The notes under the pieces were generated by a model, which was not told where the DNA came from, made no database searches, and saw only the letters and a list, made by a program, of their open reading frames with translations. A stretch of 64,000 bases of DNA, taken from Zantedeschia hybrid cultivar (lineage: Eukaryota; Streptophyta; Magnoliopsida; Alismatales; Araceae). The stretch's first letter is position 1, and each line of letters begins with the position of its first letter. The stretch is from positions 42,853,196-42,917,195 of the forward strand of contig JARZZO010000013.1 in assembly GCA_030544215.1 (NCBI GenBank), given 5' to 3'. Both the position numbers and the translations under genes were made by a program. Below are positions 10,985-22,441 of this stretch, piece by piece.

Positions 10985-12790
10985 CCACTGCACCACGCGT
11001 CTGCCTGGGCCAAGGCTGCCTTGAGGCTGGCCCCTAACTCTTCCTTCACCTTCATTGCCCGCTGCACCTCTACTCGAGAATCGTCCAAGGCCCGCTGAAG
11101 TTCTTCGTGCTCAGCCTCGAACCTCTATCTATCTGCCTGAAGTTCGTCGAACCTTTTAGCAAGGCGGTAGATATGGACTAGAGTCTGCAATCCCGACTGT
11201 AGGGCTCGGATGGAGAGCTCCAAGTCAACACTTTGCTCCTCCTAGGCCCGATTCATGCGGATGTACGCGGCCAGAGCCAGATTGTGTACCACGTTCCCGT
11301 CGGCGAAGGTACTGTTGGTGTAGACCCTCCACACGGGCGGGTGCCATAGGACCGGTTCTTAAGGTGGAGGAGAGGATGTCGGTTGCCTCAGTTCAGTCGA
11401 GGTGTTTCTGATAACCACACCCCCGGCCGGCCGGGGGGCTTCAACAGTGGCTTCCCCCTGGCCACTCGTCATGGGGGCTTTCTCTTCCGTCAGACATCGC
11501 CTCCCGTGGTTGCCTAACTGTCTTGGGACTGCCGCTTGGTCGCCCTTTTATGTCGCTACATTTCCTCCAGCCTTGTCGAGACATCGGCACTACCTATCAT
11601 TGAGCCTCCCAGTGGAATGCCCTCGGGGACATTGAAGTAGCCGAGTGAGGACCGACTCAAGTCCTTGTATCTCCGCAGGAGGCGTGCCCGCCGAGGCTTC
11701 CCCGCCAGTTTCGCCCTCACCTTGAGCTTCCTCTCGTGCGTCAAGAGAAGCCCAAATGATCGTCTCGATTGAAAAACGAACAAAGGATTTGTAAATTATC
11801 AGGAGCTAAAAGCATGGCAAATGAACCGAGATGGACACTCACTCTGAGACTGTTGTAGGGTGAGGCCAGCTACCAACAAGGCCCTCTCAATAACTTTGAG
11901 GTCGACGTCGATCACGAGCTGGGCCTTAAGGACTGCTTTCCTCAGCATCACATCTAGAAGAATGTGGTCAGGCAACGGATCCTCTCGCATGGGAGTGAAG
12001 TTGAAGATAGTGCGGAAGTCCCAAGGAGGAATCACTGCGGGACTCGAGGCGGTGGAGCTCAGTTAGAGAAACAAATTGCGGGAATGGGCCTTCACAAAGA
12101 AGAACTCGTTGTTGATTTGAGTGTGGGGAGGCGTTGGAACTGGCACTCGAAGAGGAGAGTCGTGGGGTTAACCTTATGCTCATGGCAGATAAGAAGAAAA
12201 GTATAAATATAGAATCAGGTATTAATGGTGAGTTGGGTAGGCGCCAGTCGGTACTGTTGGAGGAGACTACAGACAAAGCGAGTAACCGAGAGGCGGAACC
12301 TCACCATCTCCTCGTAAGCGACGAAGGAGTTGGGGACTTCGGAGGAAAGTCGGTTGTTCGGACCGGCCTCGACTAGACAGTACCCGTGGGGTACCTGGTA
12401 CTCCTCCATCAACCTCTCTAGCTCTGCCTGGTTAATTATGTTATGGCTATGGCGGGCTAGGGCAGGAGCCCTCGTCTCAGATTGGCCAAACGAACTGGCG
12501 ACCTCGTCGGAGGCCATGAGGAAAGACTCATGAGAACTCTCAGACCAAGACAAGATGCCTCGCCAAGCGTGGAAGAAGAGGACTCCGGAGACCAGGAAGT
12601 GGTCCCAGAGGAAGAAAGAAGTGAGGAAGAAGTCCTGAGGGACTTTGAAGAACCTACTAACTGGAGGCCAGGGTGGACTTACTAGAGAATGCCGGGGATG
12701 GCTAGGTGATGAGAGACCACCTCTTCCCCAACTCCGGTGAGCAACAGAGAAGTTCGAGTAAGCATGAGAGTGGGCTTGGCTTCTCTTCAA
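10985..12790 (-). pseudogene. Decayed 'putative gypsy type transposon' (Transposase_28-like) antisense ORF
   Basis: Read on the minus strand, 12790-12215 contains a segment (EEYQVPHGYCLVEAGP, then RFRLSVTRFVCSLLQQYRLA and PTQLTINT) that matches the start of the plant domain annotated as putative gypsy type transposon. The domain continues past a stop in the same frame (LICHEHK...) and then in another frame (NEFFFVKA, then PPWDFRTIFNFTPMRED at about 12035-11950), so at least one frameshift and several stops are present. Further down, at about 11130-10990, the minus strand encodes a charged helix-like stretch (FEAEHEELQRALDDSR) consistent with the coiled coil that follows this domain in relatives. 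The function of this family is unknown. Confidence 0.65.
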
Positions 12791-12997
12791 ACCCGACTTT
12801 TATAAGGGAAGGCCAACTAGGCTCCTTGCCCCTTTTTCCTGTCTGGAATGTCGAGAGGTGCCAAAATGGTCCGTTATGATGATTGACTAGGCGATTTATC
12901 TGAAGACGAAGGGACGTGCCTCTGTTGTGACAACCTTGGGCATTTGGTCACCCGCGAGATGATGCCACGTGGGCAATTGCCACACAAGGGGATGCTC

Positions 12998-13147
12998 GAG
13001 GATCGCGAAAAGTAAGGAGACGTCATCTAAATGGGCATCCTTTCGAAGTACTACCGACATGCCAAGGATCGCTTGGGGATCGCAGAAAGTGAAAAGGCGC
13101 CATCTCCTTCCTTAAATGGGCTTCCTTTCGAAGTACAACTGGCGCCA
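12998..13147. repeat. Two-copy ~68-bp tandem repeat
   Basis: GGATCGC...AAAGT...CATCT...AAATGGGC.TCCTTTCGAAGTAC occurs twice in a row. The copies share the 14-base block CCTTTCGAAGTACT/A and differ by a short insertion. Its place between the antisense ORF and the LTR-like block fits the repeat-prone 3' region of Tat-group elements. Confidence 0.7.
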
Positions 13148-13244
13148 CATTTCCCGCACCTGTTGGTCTTGTCAATCCTCTTTGGGCTTCCCGCTTAATA
13201 TCACTTCCATATATGAAATTCGAATTTTAGAGTGACAAGGCCAG

Positions 13245-13941
13245 TGATGAGGGGTAATTGGGATCCGACTCGGTCAGTCCCATTTAGCCAAGAGGCCCAA
13301 AGGCCTGTAGTTCGCAGGAACTTGCATGAGGGTACCACGTGAGTCCTCTCGATAACCCGATTAGCAAGACGAAGGTAGGAATTTGGAGTGCATGGGCTCA
13401 GGTCCCAAGAACGCCAAGCCTAGAAGACCGACACGTTAGTCAGTAACTGCAATGTCTCGGTCACAGTTACCGAGTATCGAGAGGAATCTACCCTCTAGGT
13501 AACTAAAGGTCCACGACTCGTCTGAGGGGAGACCAGGAGCCTGGATTCAAAGGACGCCTTCTCTCAACTGTTCGAGAGGTTGAAGGTCCCCCAGGGTCGA
13601 CTCATAACTCTTCCCCGCCATCAGGTGGACCTTGCGGGTTAACGGCATAATCATCCACTTAAAGTGGGTCTGCACGATCTGCTTCCCCGATCATGAGGAG
13701 ATCCCTCCTTACCCAGTATCTTAGGATCCCCTCAGTCAAAGGGAGTGGATCGAAGGGAGTGGATCATGGACAAATTCCCCCAAAGGTAAATGATTCCTAG
13801 GATGCCGCATCAAAGATGGACTATATATATCTCATTCCTTCTCCGGTAAAAGGTACACTGAATACTAACCTAAAACTCTACAGAATTCATTCCCTTTCAA
13901 GACCTAATTTAGGCAGTGGAGGGTTTTGCTTTGGAAGAACA
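13245..13941 (+). repeat. LTR-like segment of the second element (approximate)
   Basis: The block starts TGATGAGGGG and can be closed at GAAGAACA, giving TG...CA ends. It contains a TATA box at 13821-13830 and downstream AT/CT-rich sequence. No second copy exists here to confirm the limits, and the upstream sequence is a poor polypurine tract, so the ends are a guess. Confidence 0.35.
13821..13830 (+). promoter_or_regulatory. TATA box of LTR-like segment
   Basis: CTATATATAT is followed about 30 bp later by a C/T/A-rich start-like region. It is the only strong core promoter signal in this remnant and points to the + strand, opposite to the antisense ORF. Confidence 0.4.
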
Positions 13942-15816
13942 TGAAGTCCTCTAATCGTCTCTTCTCCCTCTTATAGGCTCTATCTTAAACGTTTCCAATT
14001 TTATGAATTCTATCGAGTAGCCAGAAGATTTGATCGGACGGTCGTCGTCGTTTGGCCAAATTCTGACCGCTACACATGTCATTGGCATGTTATGTACAAT
14101 TAATATATTTATAACACCTACAATGTGAGCCAACGATGAAATGTAAGTCCACATGTCTTTTAGCATTAGTATCTTTTCTTATTTAAACTATCTTCATACC
14201 TTGTAATACCTTTCTTTTTGATGTTTTTTCATGTGTTTTAAATTTTTCATACATCTTGTGAATATGAAGGAAGGGTCACGCTAGATTGATCTGTAGATCA
14301 GATCGGATATAGGAGGGGTTAAGTCAGATCGAATCATATCGAATTGGCGATCTGATTGGTTAGGCATAGATCGATCCATGTGTGGCTTCCCATTCTTCCT
14401 TCCTTAGAAATACAATTTAAACAAGAAATATTGCTCACTTTTCTACTCAATTAATGCAATGTACTTTATTTTTAAATTCCCACCATCCATTGATATCTGA
14501 AGACTCAAATGAACAATTAGTCTCGTAGGGGTTTAAAACATTGGAAAAATATCACATTCAAAATTCAAATAACTTACCTCATTAGATCATAAGATAAGAA
14601 TAATTTCATTATCTTAAACCTTATGTCAAGAAATAATCGAAATTTATTATTAACGAAGATATCCTTTAATTATAATTCTCTTTTCTGCCGCATAAGAAAA
14701 ATGAGAATACTTTCCCCTCATCTTAACATTATATGCACACTGAAAATGATTAAAAAAAAGGACATTGATTTATGATGTGAAATACTAGAATGCCATGTAG
14801 CACTTGTCTTATTGGAGTGACGAAGAAACATAACATGAGGGCATGACATGCTAGCATCCTTATTTATGATATGTACTTAATTAGAGACAGCTTGACAAAG
14901 GAGAAAAAAGTTACTACACTTAAATTCACGTGTGTCTGACTTGGTTAAAATAATAAAAAATATTTTGGATATTTAAACTTGTATAGATAAGTTTGTTAGA
15001 AACAAATTTTCATGGCAAAGTGTATAAGAATGAGAAGGGATCTTAAGTGCAGGTTTGAATAATGCTCACTCACAGGGGAATTTTTCAAAAAACTCTTTCC
15101 ACGTAGCCTTTCTCAATCTTGATAAAGGGGTTTTTGGAAGTACTCTGTCTTCTCCTATTGCACTTATTGAATCCCACCTTTATGCAGGCTAGGTGGCATT
15201 GATATGGCTCGAGTTTGAAGATAAAAAGAAACAGAATAGAAAAGAGTTAGCCGTGAGTCGGATTCACACATAGGACCTAAATTCGAAATCGTCATTCTAA
15301 TGGGATTCACGTGGAGGCCATAAGCATCGTTTTTAAAGTCAAATTCTATTATTTTGACTGCAAGCAGATCAGTTTTAATAAAAAAATTATATTTTTATAG
15401 CTTTTTGAATAGAGATTAGGAGAATTTAGAATTTGATTTTGGCATTGATTCTTTTGTAAAAGTTGTTTAAAATTTAATCTTCTTTCATCTTGTAGCTTTT
15501 TATTTTTTAATAAAAATTAAAAATTCACGTTTATTTATAGACTCCCCTATATACATAATACTAGTTGAATGATATTGTTTTTTCAATTTATTTCAGAGTT
15601 GTAAGTTCTGTCTGATTTATTCTTCTCTTCTTCGTGCTTTCCTCTTCCTTTCAACCTTTGAACCTTGCTCAAGTAGACCGTTGTAACTTTTACTTATTGG
15701 AACGGCACTATATGAAAATACATAATCCTATAAACACTAATCATGCTCTTTGGAGAAGGGTCCAAGTGATCCGGTTCGGAACTGGTTACGAACTAACAGT
15801 CTCATCTTTGCAGCCC
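13942..15816. other. Intergenic, AT-rich, no gene seen
   Basis: No ORF resembles a known protein. A GATC-rich stretch (14280-14375) has several short inverted motifs. 15060-15190 resembles a fragment of the foldback family described at 18209-18442, sharing the TTGCACTTATT-like end. The last ~200 bases are presumably the 3' flank of the pectinesterase gene. Confidence 0.5.
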
Positions 15817-18800
15817 TCAGAGCAACCCTCTGGTGTAAGGGATGGAGGTGTACGGCAGCCAAACATCCCCCATGGTGAAGTTGTACACAGTAAAATTCGC
15901 AGCCTCCGCCGCGTGCATCAAGCTGTAACCTGGCCACCGCACCCTCCCGCCGGTGTTGGCGCCGGGGCCGTGGTTGTCGAACTCGCCGTAGTACAGGGTG
16001 ATCAGTGCGAAGCTCCCGTTCCACTCCAGCCACCCCACCGGCTGGATCACCTCCCCTATGTACGACTGCATGTAGACAGTCCTGGAGTACTCCTTCCACG
16101 GCCGGCCCAGGTACGTCCGGGTAGCGTTGGGCTCCGCCTCCAGCTCGGGCGCCGCGCTTACGGTGCAGTTGTGGATGGAGATGCCCGTCGTCTGGCTCGG
16201 GTGCGTCCGGCCCTGCGCGGTGACGGCGTTCACCTGGTTGTCCAAGGGCCTCCTTGCGTAGATGTTGCAGTTCTGGAACACCGACGCCGCGTTGCCGAAT
16301 ATGAAGTCAACGGTGCCGTAGATGTCGCAATCACGGTAGAACTGCCGCAGGGAGTGCACGTACAGGGTGTCCTGGTAGCCCAGGAAGCTGCAGCGGTAGA
16401 AGATGGACAGGTCGGCGCTGTTCCTCACAGCCACCGCCTGGTGCTTCTCTGGCCCGGCCGTGTTCTCGAAGGTGATATCCACTGCTATGAACAGCTCTCC
16501 ATGCACAGCTTTATCACGTTTGGAGAAGAAGAGGAGCCCCCATCGGCGTCGTCATCATCAAAGCAGGATAAATACAAGACCCACCATGAATTCAGATCAC
16601 CTCAGTAGGAGTTTGGAGAAAAATCCAGAGTCACCTCCGTAATTGTGTTATGCGTCTTGGTGAACTCTCTAAACCCTCAACATATTATATATCTTTTTTA
16701 AGACCCACCAAACGTATGGCTCATGGGTAGTGGTGACTGTAGAGATTTTCTCCAAACTCCTACTAATTAGATGGTCTGAACCCGACCCATCATGCATTGA
16801 AGAGCTACTCAGTACTCACCAAGAGTGGCCGAGTTGAAGGTGGTCCAGCCGTCGGCGACGCTGCGGTTCCCGGTGACCACGGTGCTGTTGATGCCGGCGC
16901 CCACCAGGATGAGGTTCCTCTTCTGCTTTCCCACGACGACGTTCTCCTCGTAGACGCCTTCGAGGATGGTGATCTTGAAGTAGCCGTCCTCAACGTTGGT
17001 GCGATTGGGGGAGAAGGCGATGGCGTCGCTGATCGTGGTGAAGTCGCCGCTGCCATCCTTGGCTACGACCGCGGAACCTCTGATCCGGACATTCTCCAGC
17101 ACCGTGGACTGCGTCCAGATCCCCTCGCTGTTTCGCCGGCCATCGATCGGGAAACCTGACGTGACATGCATAATCACATGAAGTGTTCTATCGGGAGGTT
17201 CTGCGCCATGGCGACCTTCTAGGTTATGAATCCGGTGAGTTGTGGTACGTAGCTAGTAAGGTTCAGATCTTGAGGTGTGTTAACTTGCCGGTGGCCGGTG
17301 AGCGTTGGAATATTCTGGGGTTTTCATAGTTGTATATAAAAGTTCTAAAAGGAAATGTATTAATTATCATAATTCAAGATCTAAGAATCTATGGTTCATT
17401 TTAAGGGTATAATAATGAGCACGTCGACACGATGAGTTTACGTGTTGTGTCAAAAAAAAAAAAAACAAATTTCAACATGATCTGAGGGATGGGTCATATC
17501 ATCTAATCTACTTTGTATATCATTTAATATTTATATTCTATTTTACTTTATTACCCTCCCCCTAGGAAAGACGTGGAGATAAGAAAGAGAGAAACCTTCT
17601 TTTTTTTTTAAGAATCCTATGAGATTATAAGTGAAGTATTGTTAGTGCAAATAAAATAGAACAGACGATGCAATCCCAATATGAGAGAGCATTCTTACGA
17701 TTGTGTACTCAATACAATATTATTTAAAAAATTTGGGACGAGACAATTTTCTAACATATTTTATTAATATACTCTAAAAATAAAAAATAGCTTCTGTTAT
17801 TGTAATAATCCATATATATCCAATTATTAAATGGGATATTCTTTTATTCTAATACTAATTAATCTCAACTCTTATTATTTTTTTATATAAGGGTGATGCT
17901 ATGCTTACTCTCTTAAGATATTTCCTTAATATATTCTCTCCACGATGACTGTCTATTAAGTGTTTTAAAATAATCATAATACAAATATCATTGCACTGAA
18001 CACAGCAGTAAATACAATTAGTTGGTTGAGAGATGAGGGGTGCTTTAAAGGAATAACTTAAGAGAACACAAGTAACATTTTCCTATATGAGCAAAAAGGT
18101 ATTACTACTCCCTCAAACCACTCCCTCAAGGCATCCTCATATCTCAACCATCCAACTATATTTACCACAATCAATTTTTTTACTATGATGATCTTGAAGG
18201 GAAATGCTACTTATAGTACTCCGATTCTTATAAGTGCAAGTGATGATGGAATTGGTACTTACAGTACTCCGATTCCTGTAAGTGCAAGTGATGATAGAAT
18301 TGGGTAAGTGCAAAAGCGAAGATTGAGCTTTTCAAGAAAATCTCTCGTGGGGAATGAGAAAAGTTGTATTTGAGCGGTTTTTTTCAAAATCTCTCCTCCT
18401 TGCACTTATTATTAAGTCCTATCCTCACTTAGAGGATCTTGATTCTTGTTCAAAATTGGGCACTGGTGAGCAACAAGTGTTTCTCTATCTCAATCATCCA
18501 ATGTATTTAACATAGTGAACCTTTTTTACTAGGGAAATCTTGGAACACTCAACAGACGATAATGACTCAATTAGAAAGGTCAATATAGGAGGGGAGACAG
18601 GAAAGTCCTACTTGCCAACCATAGTTAGGTGCTGCTGTCTGCGCAACTGGTCGGAACTTACCGATCAAAAGGGTCTCAACTCTCACGGACCATGAGTACC
18701 ACATTAGTTGTTAAGAAGAATGAATTGTCTGGTCTGGTTACATGTGATTCTATTCGGTCCTCACCTTGTGTATGTTGTCTGAAGCCGAGGCCAGCGGGCC

Positions 18801-19458
18801 TGCCGGGGACCCTCCCTTTTCGGCTCAGTGCACTAGTGACCAGTTCGAGCGATACACAGTATACCTGGCTAGCGTTGGCCAATGGCGCAAACAGCTGGGA
18901 GCTCTGCCCAGCTGGCGCGGCGCCACCCGAGCCTCGGGAAGCCGCAGCGGCCGCCTCCAGCCCGTCGAAACAGGTCTGCTGGTTGGTGACCACGGCGCTC
19001 ATGAGCGCCCTCACCCGCTCCGCATTCACCGAGGACAGTGCCGACTCGCCCCCTCCGAGCTCGGCCTGCACCTCCTGCAGGTACTCGGTGTTGAGCCGCG
19101 CCAACTGGCGGCAGTCCTCGAGGGCCCCGGCGCCGGCGCCGGCAGTGATGCGGCGGGAGCGGGCGGTGCCGCCGGAGGAGAGGAGGCGGTCGAGGATCTT
19201 GGAGGTCCTCTGGGCCTGCTTAAGGGCCTGCTTGACGGAGTACTGGCCGAAGCCGTAGTGGTCAGCGGGGAACCGCAAAGGCGCGAGGACGGCGCGGCAG
19301 AGCTTGGGGTAGACGGAGGTCCTGCATGCGGCAGTAGTAGGTGAGACGGGGACCGCAGGGGCTACTGCGGAGGGAAAGGCAGCAGTTGCTGGGCAGAACA
19401 AGAAGAAGTTGAGGTCGAGGAGGAGGAGGAGGAGGGAAGCCGAGAGTAGTGGAGACAT
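15817..19458 (-). CDS. Pectin methylesterase with N-terminal inhibitor domain (pro-PME)
   Basis: The enzyme removes methyl esters from cell-wall homogalacturonan. Three exons on the minus strand: 19458-18765, 17155-16820 and 16508-15817, with introns of 1609 and 311 bp. Both junctions are phase 1 with GT-AG ends (CAAG/GTGAGG...TCAG/GTTTCC and CTTG/GTGAGT...AAAG/CTGTGC), giving 573 residues. The chosen Met is followed by a leucine-rich signal peptide (about 1-27). Exon 1 encodes the PMEI domain, with its paired cysteines (CRTSVYPKLC, EDC, QQTC). Exons 2-3 encode the catalytic beta-helix: KDGSGDFTTI, GNRS, the GYQDTLY Asp (about 390), the DFIFGNAA Asp (about 411) and the LGRPWKEYSRT Arg (about 479), ending in a typical YTRGL tail. 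All catalytic residues are present. The usual R-R/K-L-L processing site between the domains is not obvious; GRRNSEG sits there instead. It is most like the plant PME7/41-type isoforms. Confidence 0.93.
16604..16764. mobile_element. Small MITE in pectinesterase intron 2
   Basis: Terminal inverted repeats of about 32 bp lie at 16604-16635 (AGTAGGAGTTTGGAGAAAAA start) and 16732-16764, with a 96-bp loop. They occupy half of the 311-bp intron. Arms match except for a few bases and one 2-base gap. The insertion does not touch either splice site. Confidence 0.75.
18209..18442. mobile_element. Foldback MITE in pectinesterase intron 1, with internal 48-bp duplication
   Basis: The left side is two consecutive 48-bp copies (18209-18256 and 18257-18304) that differ at about four positions. 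The right side (about 18399-18442) returns in inverted orientation with TGCACTTA and the end palindrome CCTCACTTAGAGGATC. Related foldbacks occur at 21062-21232 and 43652-43820 and a fragment at about 15060-15190, so this is a local repeat family. Confidence 0.6.
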
Positions 19459-19525
19459 TGCGCCTCGCGAACTGGGGAAACTTGCAGTGGGGATGTTCTG
19501 GTTTGTGCTGCTTGGTCTGGCAGAC

Positions 19526-19529
<4 letters not shown>

Positions 19530-19581
<52 letters not shown>

Positions 19582-19582
19582 G
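19530..19582. repeat. (TA)n(GA)n microsatellite upstream of pectinesterase
   Basis: About 14 TA units are followed directly by about 12 GA units. On the minus strand this is (TC)n(TA)n, 72-124 bp upstream of the chosen start codon, so it lies in the 5' UTR or core promoter. It also creates an open frame upstream of the true Met, which I did not use. Confidence 0.9.
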
Positions 19583-19797
19583 CCCGCCTTGAGCTTTTGG
19601 ATGACGAAAACGAACCCTTGTTTTCGTTTTTTCAAGGAATTGAGGAGCAAGGAAGAAGTGCTGCAGGTGGACACCTTCGCTCGCAGCTAATTATATCATC
19701 ATATGTGGTCGATCGGTGTGCCCACTATGAGGTACAGAATAGGAAAGCATGTAATGTGACATGTGGTCTCAGTGATTCAAGGAGGGGCAGATGACTC

Positions 19798-19866
19798 TAC
19801 GGTCTTCGACGAACTGTCGATCCTCCTCTCTTTACTGACTCTCTACAGTTCATCGAAGACCACCGT
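19798..19866. other. Long hairpin 5' of pectinesterase
   Basis: GGTCTTCGACGAACTGT (19801-19817) and ACAGTTCATCGAAGACC (19845-19861) pair with a single C/T difference (a G-U pair in RNA) over 17 bp. The pairing extends outward through TAC/CCGTA with a bulge. The loop is 27 bp. No TIR family is recognised, and it is 340-410 bp upstream of the gene start. Confidence 0.7.
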
Positions 19867-22187
19867 AATAGATCTCAACTCTTAAATTAATGCATCATGC
19901 AATTTTTTTGGCACGTTAGGTGAAGCTGATGGGTTAACGACTTAATATGATGCTACAACTGGAGTATCATCTACCCAGGGCATCTCATGGCGGCACTCGC
20001 TTTTCTTCCACGATGGGAGACCATGTGTCAAGGAGAACTTGGGAAGCTATAGAGGTGTGGTCGTGCTAACCAAGTAAAGCACAGCTACACAACAGGCTGC
20101 AGAGAGGGAGACGTCTTGACAAAGCAGTACCCGAGCGAAGGACGCGTTTGGCTGCGTTCTAATTAATGGGGAGACCGACTGGAACATGATCATATGTGAG
20201 TGAAGAAGCCTTTAGTCTTGGGTACACTGGGATAGAAGTGCGTGGTCCAGTGTCCCTTCCTAGTGTGAGTTTAGTCTAAGCATGGGCTAAGAGGGGCCAA
20301 TCTGGATCATGTGAGACTTGTGCCAGTAATTACAAATTCTTAGCCACCACCTGCTTTCACTTTTTTTTATCACCTATAAAAAGTCGTCATCGGTCTCCTA
20401 CCTTTTGAAGTCCACCGCTACAATCAAATAGCACTTAAATACAATTCGGAGTTATGATTGTATTTTTATGTTTTAAGCTGGATCTAAATGTCATTTTAAG
20501 TTGTATTCAAGTGTTCTAAATAACTCAGAACACGTGAATACAATCATACTTTTAAGTTGTACTTAAATGCTCTCAGTTATATTTTGAACCGATTGCACCA
20601 ATTGGAAGAAAGAACTTAGCAGGTGATGAAAAAGGTAAAAACATATGGTGACTTAAGATTAACAACTGTTGGAGTTCAATCCTCTCTTGCATTGAGAGGA
20701 TTCAGACTCTACCCCTAATGCTGCTAGGTATCTCTTCCAGTATGTTGTCGTTACCAGTGCCATTCAAAGAGACGTGCACACTACTCGTGGAGAAGGTACA
20801 TGAAGTGGGGTTTGTTGGGGTAAACAGTTATAATGAGCAAGAGTACGTAAAAAGAATAATTAACAAGGTTGGAGTAACGGCAATGGACAAGCAACCGCGG
20901 GTACCACACCAACGGCAAGAGAGAACACTCAAACAAGCGGATGGCGTGGGGATTGCCATGCCGTGCTCCATGAACTGTGTGAGACGGGTCTGGAGAGTTA
21001 CACCATCGGGCATGGTGATCCCCTCGTCTCCGTGCTGCGCGCGCGCTCTGTCAAAGAGTAGAGATCCTTCAAGTGTAGATCTGAATTGAATTCAGTCAGT
21101 GAAAGAGAAGAAAAGATTTTAAAAAATCCCCTCAGATGATACTTATCTTGTTACCAAGGAAGGACTTTTATAAAAGATTCTTTTTCTTCTCTCTATACTG
21201 GCTGACTTCGGTTCAAACTTACATTTAGAGGAACTACACTCAAATGCAAAGGAAGGAAAAGAGTTTTTTAAGAAACCCCCTCATAAAGGATCTGGATTCT
21301 TTAATTAAAGGCATGATCAGATCTCTATATTGCGGAAAGTACAGTGATAGAAAATAATAAGAAAGAATACTTCGTTTTTTCTAACCATCATGCTAGTTAG
21401 AGCCATAAATAGGTACAAATGGAATCTGAATACATCAATTAACCTAGGTTATAGGAGATGAAATAAGATCTTAGATATATGACTATTGTTATCGATATTA
21501 ATTTCCTATTGACCATATTATCGGTAGGAGTTTCCAATTTTTTTAGTAATATATATATATATAGTGCACCACCATACGATCTAAGATTAGACGACCACGA
21601 CACTATACAATCAAGCTGCTCAGGAGGGCCTGATTGCATACTAGTCCTCTTATCTATTTATCGGATGAGTATTATTTGCTGCAGCAACAGTAGGTAATAT
21701 TTTTTATCTTTTAAAAAATTCAAGGGGTGGGGCCGTGGGGGTAACTTTAAGGGTGCCCTCCATGCCTTTCATTTTTCAGATTTTAGAAAATAAAAAAAAA
21801 ACCTCATTAATTGTTGTAGCCGTTGGATCGAAGACTATATGTTCCTTCTTTTAGGAGGCTAGTCTCTTACGTTAAGATCTTTGAATGTACTTGATTTTGT
21901 CACATTAATTTCTTTGGGGAGGATGGTTTTGGTTTCTTCTCTAGGTGTAGTTGACATCCAATTGAGGTTTAACATTTTATCTTTTAACTTCTTTTTCTCC
22001 ACCATTCTTCCGCACGATGCTGCCCTTCATATTGCCCATCTCCTCTATCCATTCTTTGGCATCTTCTCTGATTGAGTCTTCTTATCCTGTAGACGCTTGC
22101 CTTTGAGAAGTTCATTATGGCATTCTTGCCGCTTCTTAAGCAGATTGGCCAAAGTTAACCATGCTACCATCTCATGGCAGCCATGGT
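19867..22187. other. Intergenic, no gene recognised
   Basis: A 123-codon ORF at 20718-21089 has no recognisable motif and is not supported. There is a 9-bp hairpin AATCCTCTC/GAGAGGATT at 20678-20702, a foldback element at 21062-21232 and a short TA run near 21548. The rest is AT-rich. Confidence 0.5.
21062..21232. mobile_element. Foldback MITE
   Basis: Arms of about 58 bp at 21062-21119 and about 21176-21232 align in inverted orientation at roughly 75% identity. Outer ends GATCCTTCAAGTGTA/TTACATTTAGAGGA resemble the ends of the elements at 18.2 and 43.7 kb. No coding capacity. Confidence 0.6.
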
Positions 22188-22234
22188 TAGTGGTGTAAAA
22201 GGATACATGTTGGGTTGAATATTGGCTCTTAATC

Positions 22235-22441
22235 TTATCTTTTAAGTAACATGTGTATTCTTACTTTTATCTTTTAAGAAATATGTGTATCTTTATCTTT
22301 ATCTTTTAAAATTATTGGAAACAGATACATAACGGTTAAACTATCTGGTAATATTATCTTTATCCTTTAAAAAATATGTGTATCATTATCCTCATCCTTT
22401 AAAATTATTAGAAACAAATACATAACGGTTAAAATATTGGG
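22235..22441. repeat. Tandem ~92-bp repeat inside the hAT-like element
   Basis: The block AAATATGTGTATC...TTTAAAATTATT.GAAACA.ATACATAACGGTTAAA occurs at about 22274-22347 and 22367-22441, with a weaker third copy of its left part at 22235-22272. A related block lies at 48450-48497. Confidence 0.75.

Larger units (their letters stand above)
10985..13941 (+). mobile_element. 3' remnant of a second Tat-like gypsy element
   Basis: From left to right it holds an antisense ORF remnant, a ~68-bp tandem repeat and an LTR-like block with a + strand TATA box. This is the order found at the 3' end of Tat-group elements that carry an antisense gene between pol and the 3' LTR. No gag or pol from this copy is visible, so it is truncated at its 5' side, next to the first element. 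The identification rests mainly on the antisense protein family; the outer limits are approximate. Confidence 0.5.

Noticed and set aside
15634..16608. 324-codon + strand ORF
   Set aside because: Exact antisense of pectinesterase exon 3; high GC at third positions keeps the opposite frame open. No domain resemblance.
18629..19344. Two + strand ORFs of about 200 codons
   Set aside because: Antisense of pectinesterase exon 1, which has a clear PMEI domain with correct splice sites.
20718..21089. 123-codon + strand ORF
   Set aside because: No recognisable motif, overlaps an equally plausible minus-strand frame and runs into a foldback element.
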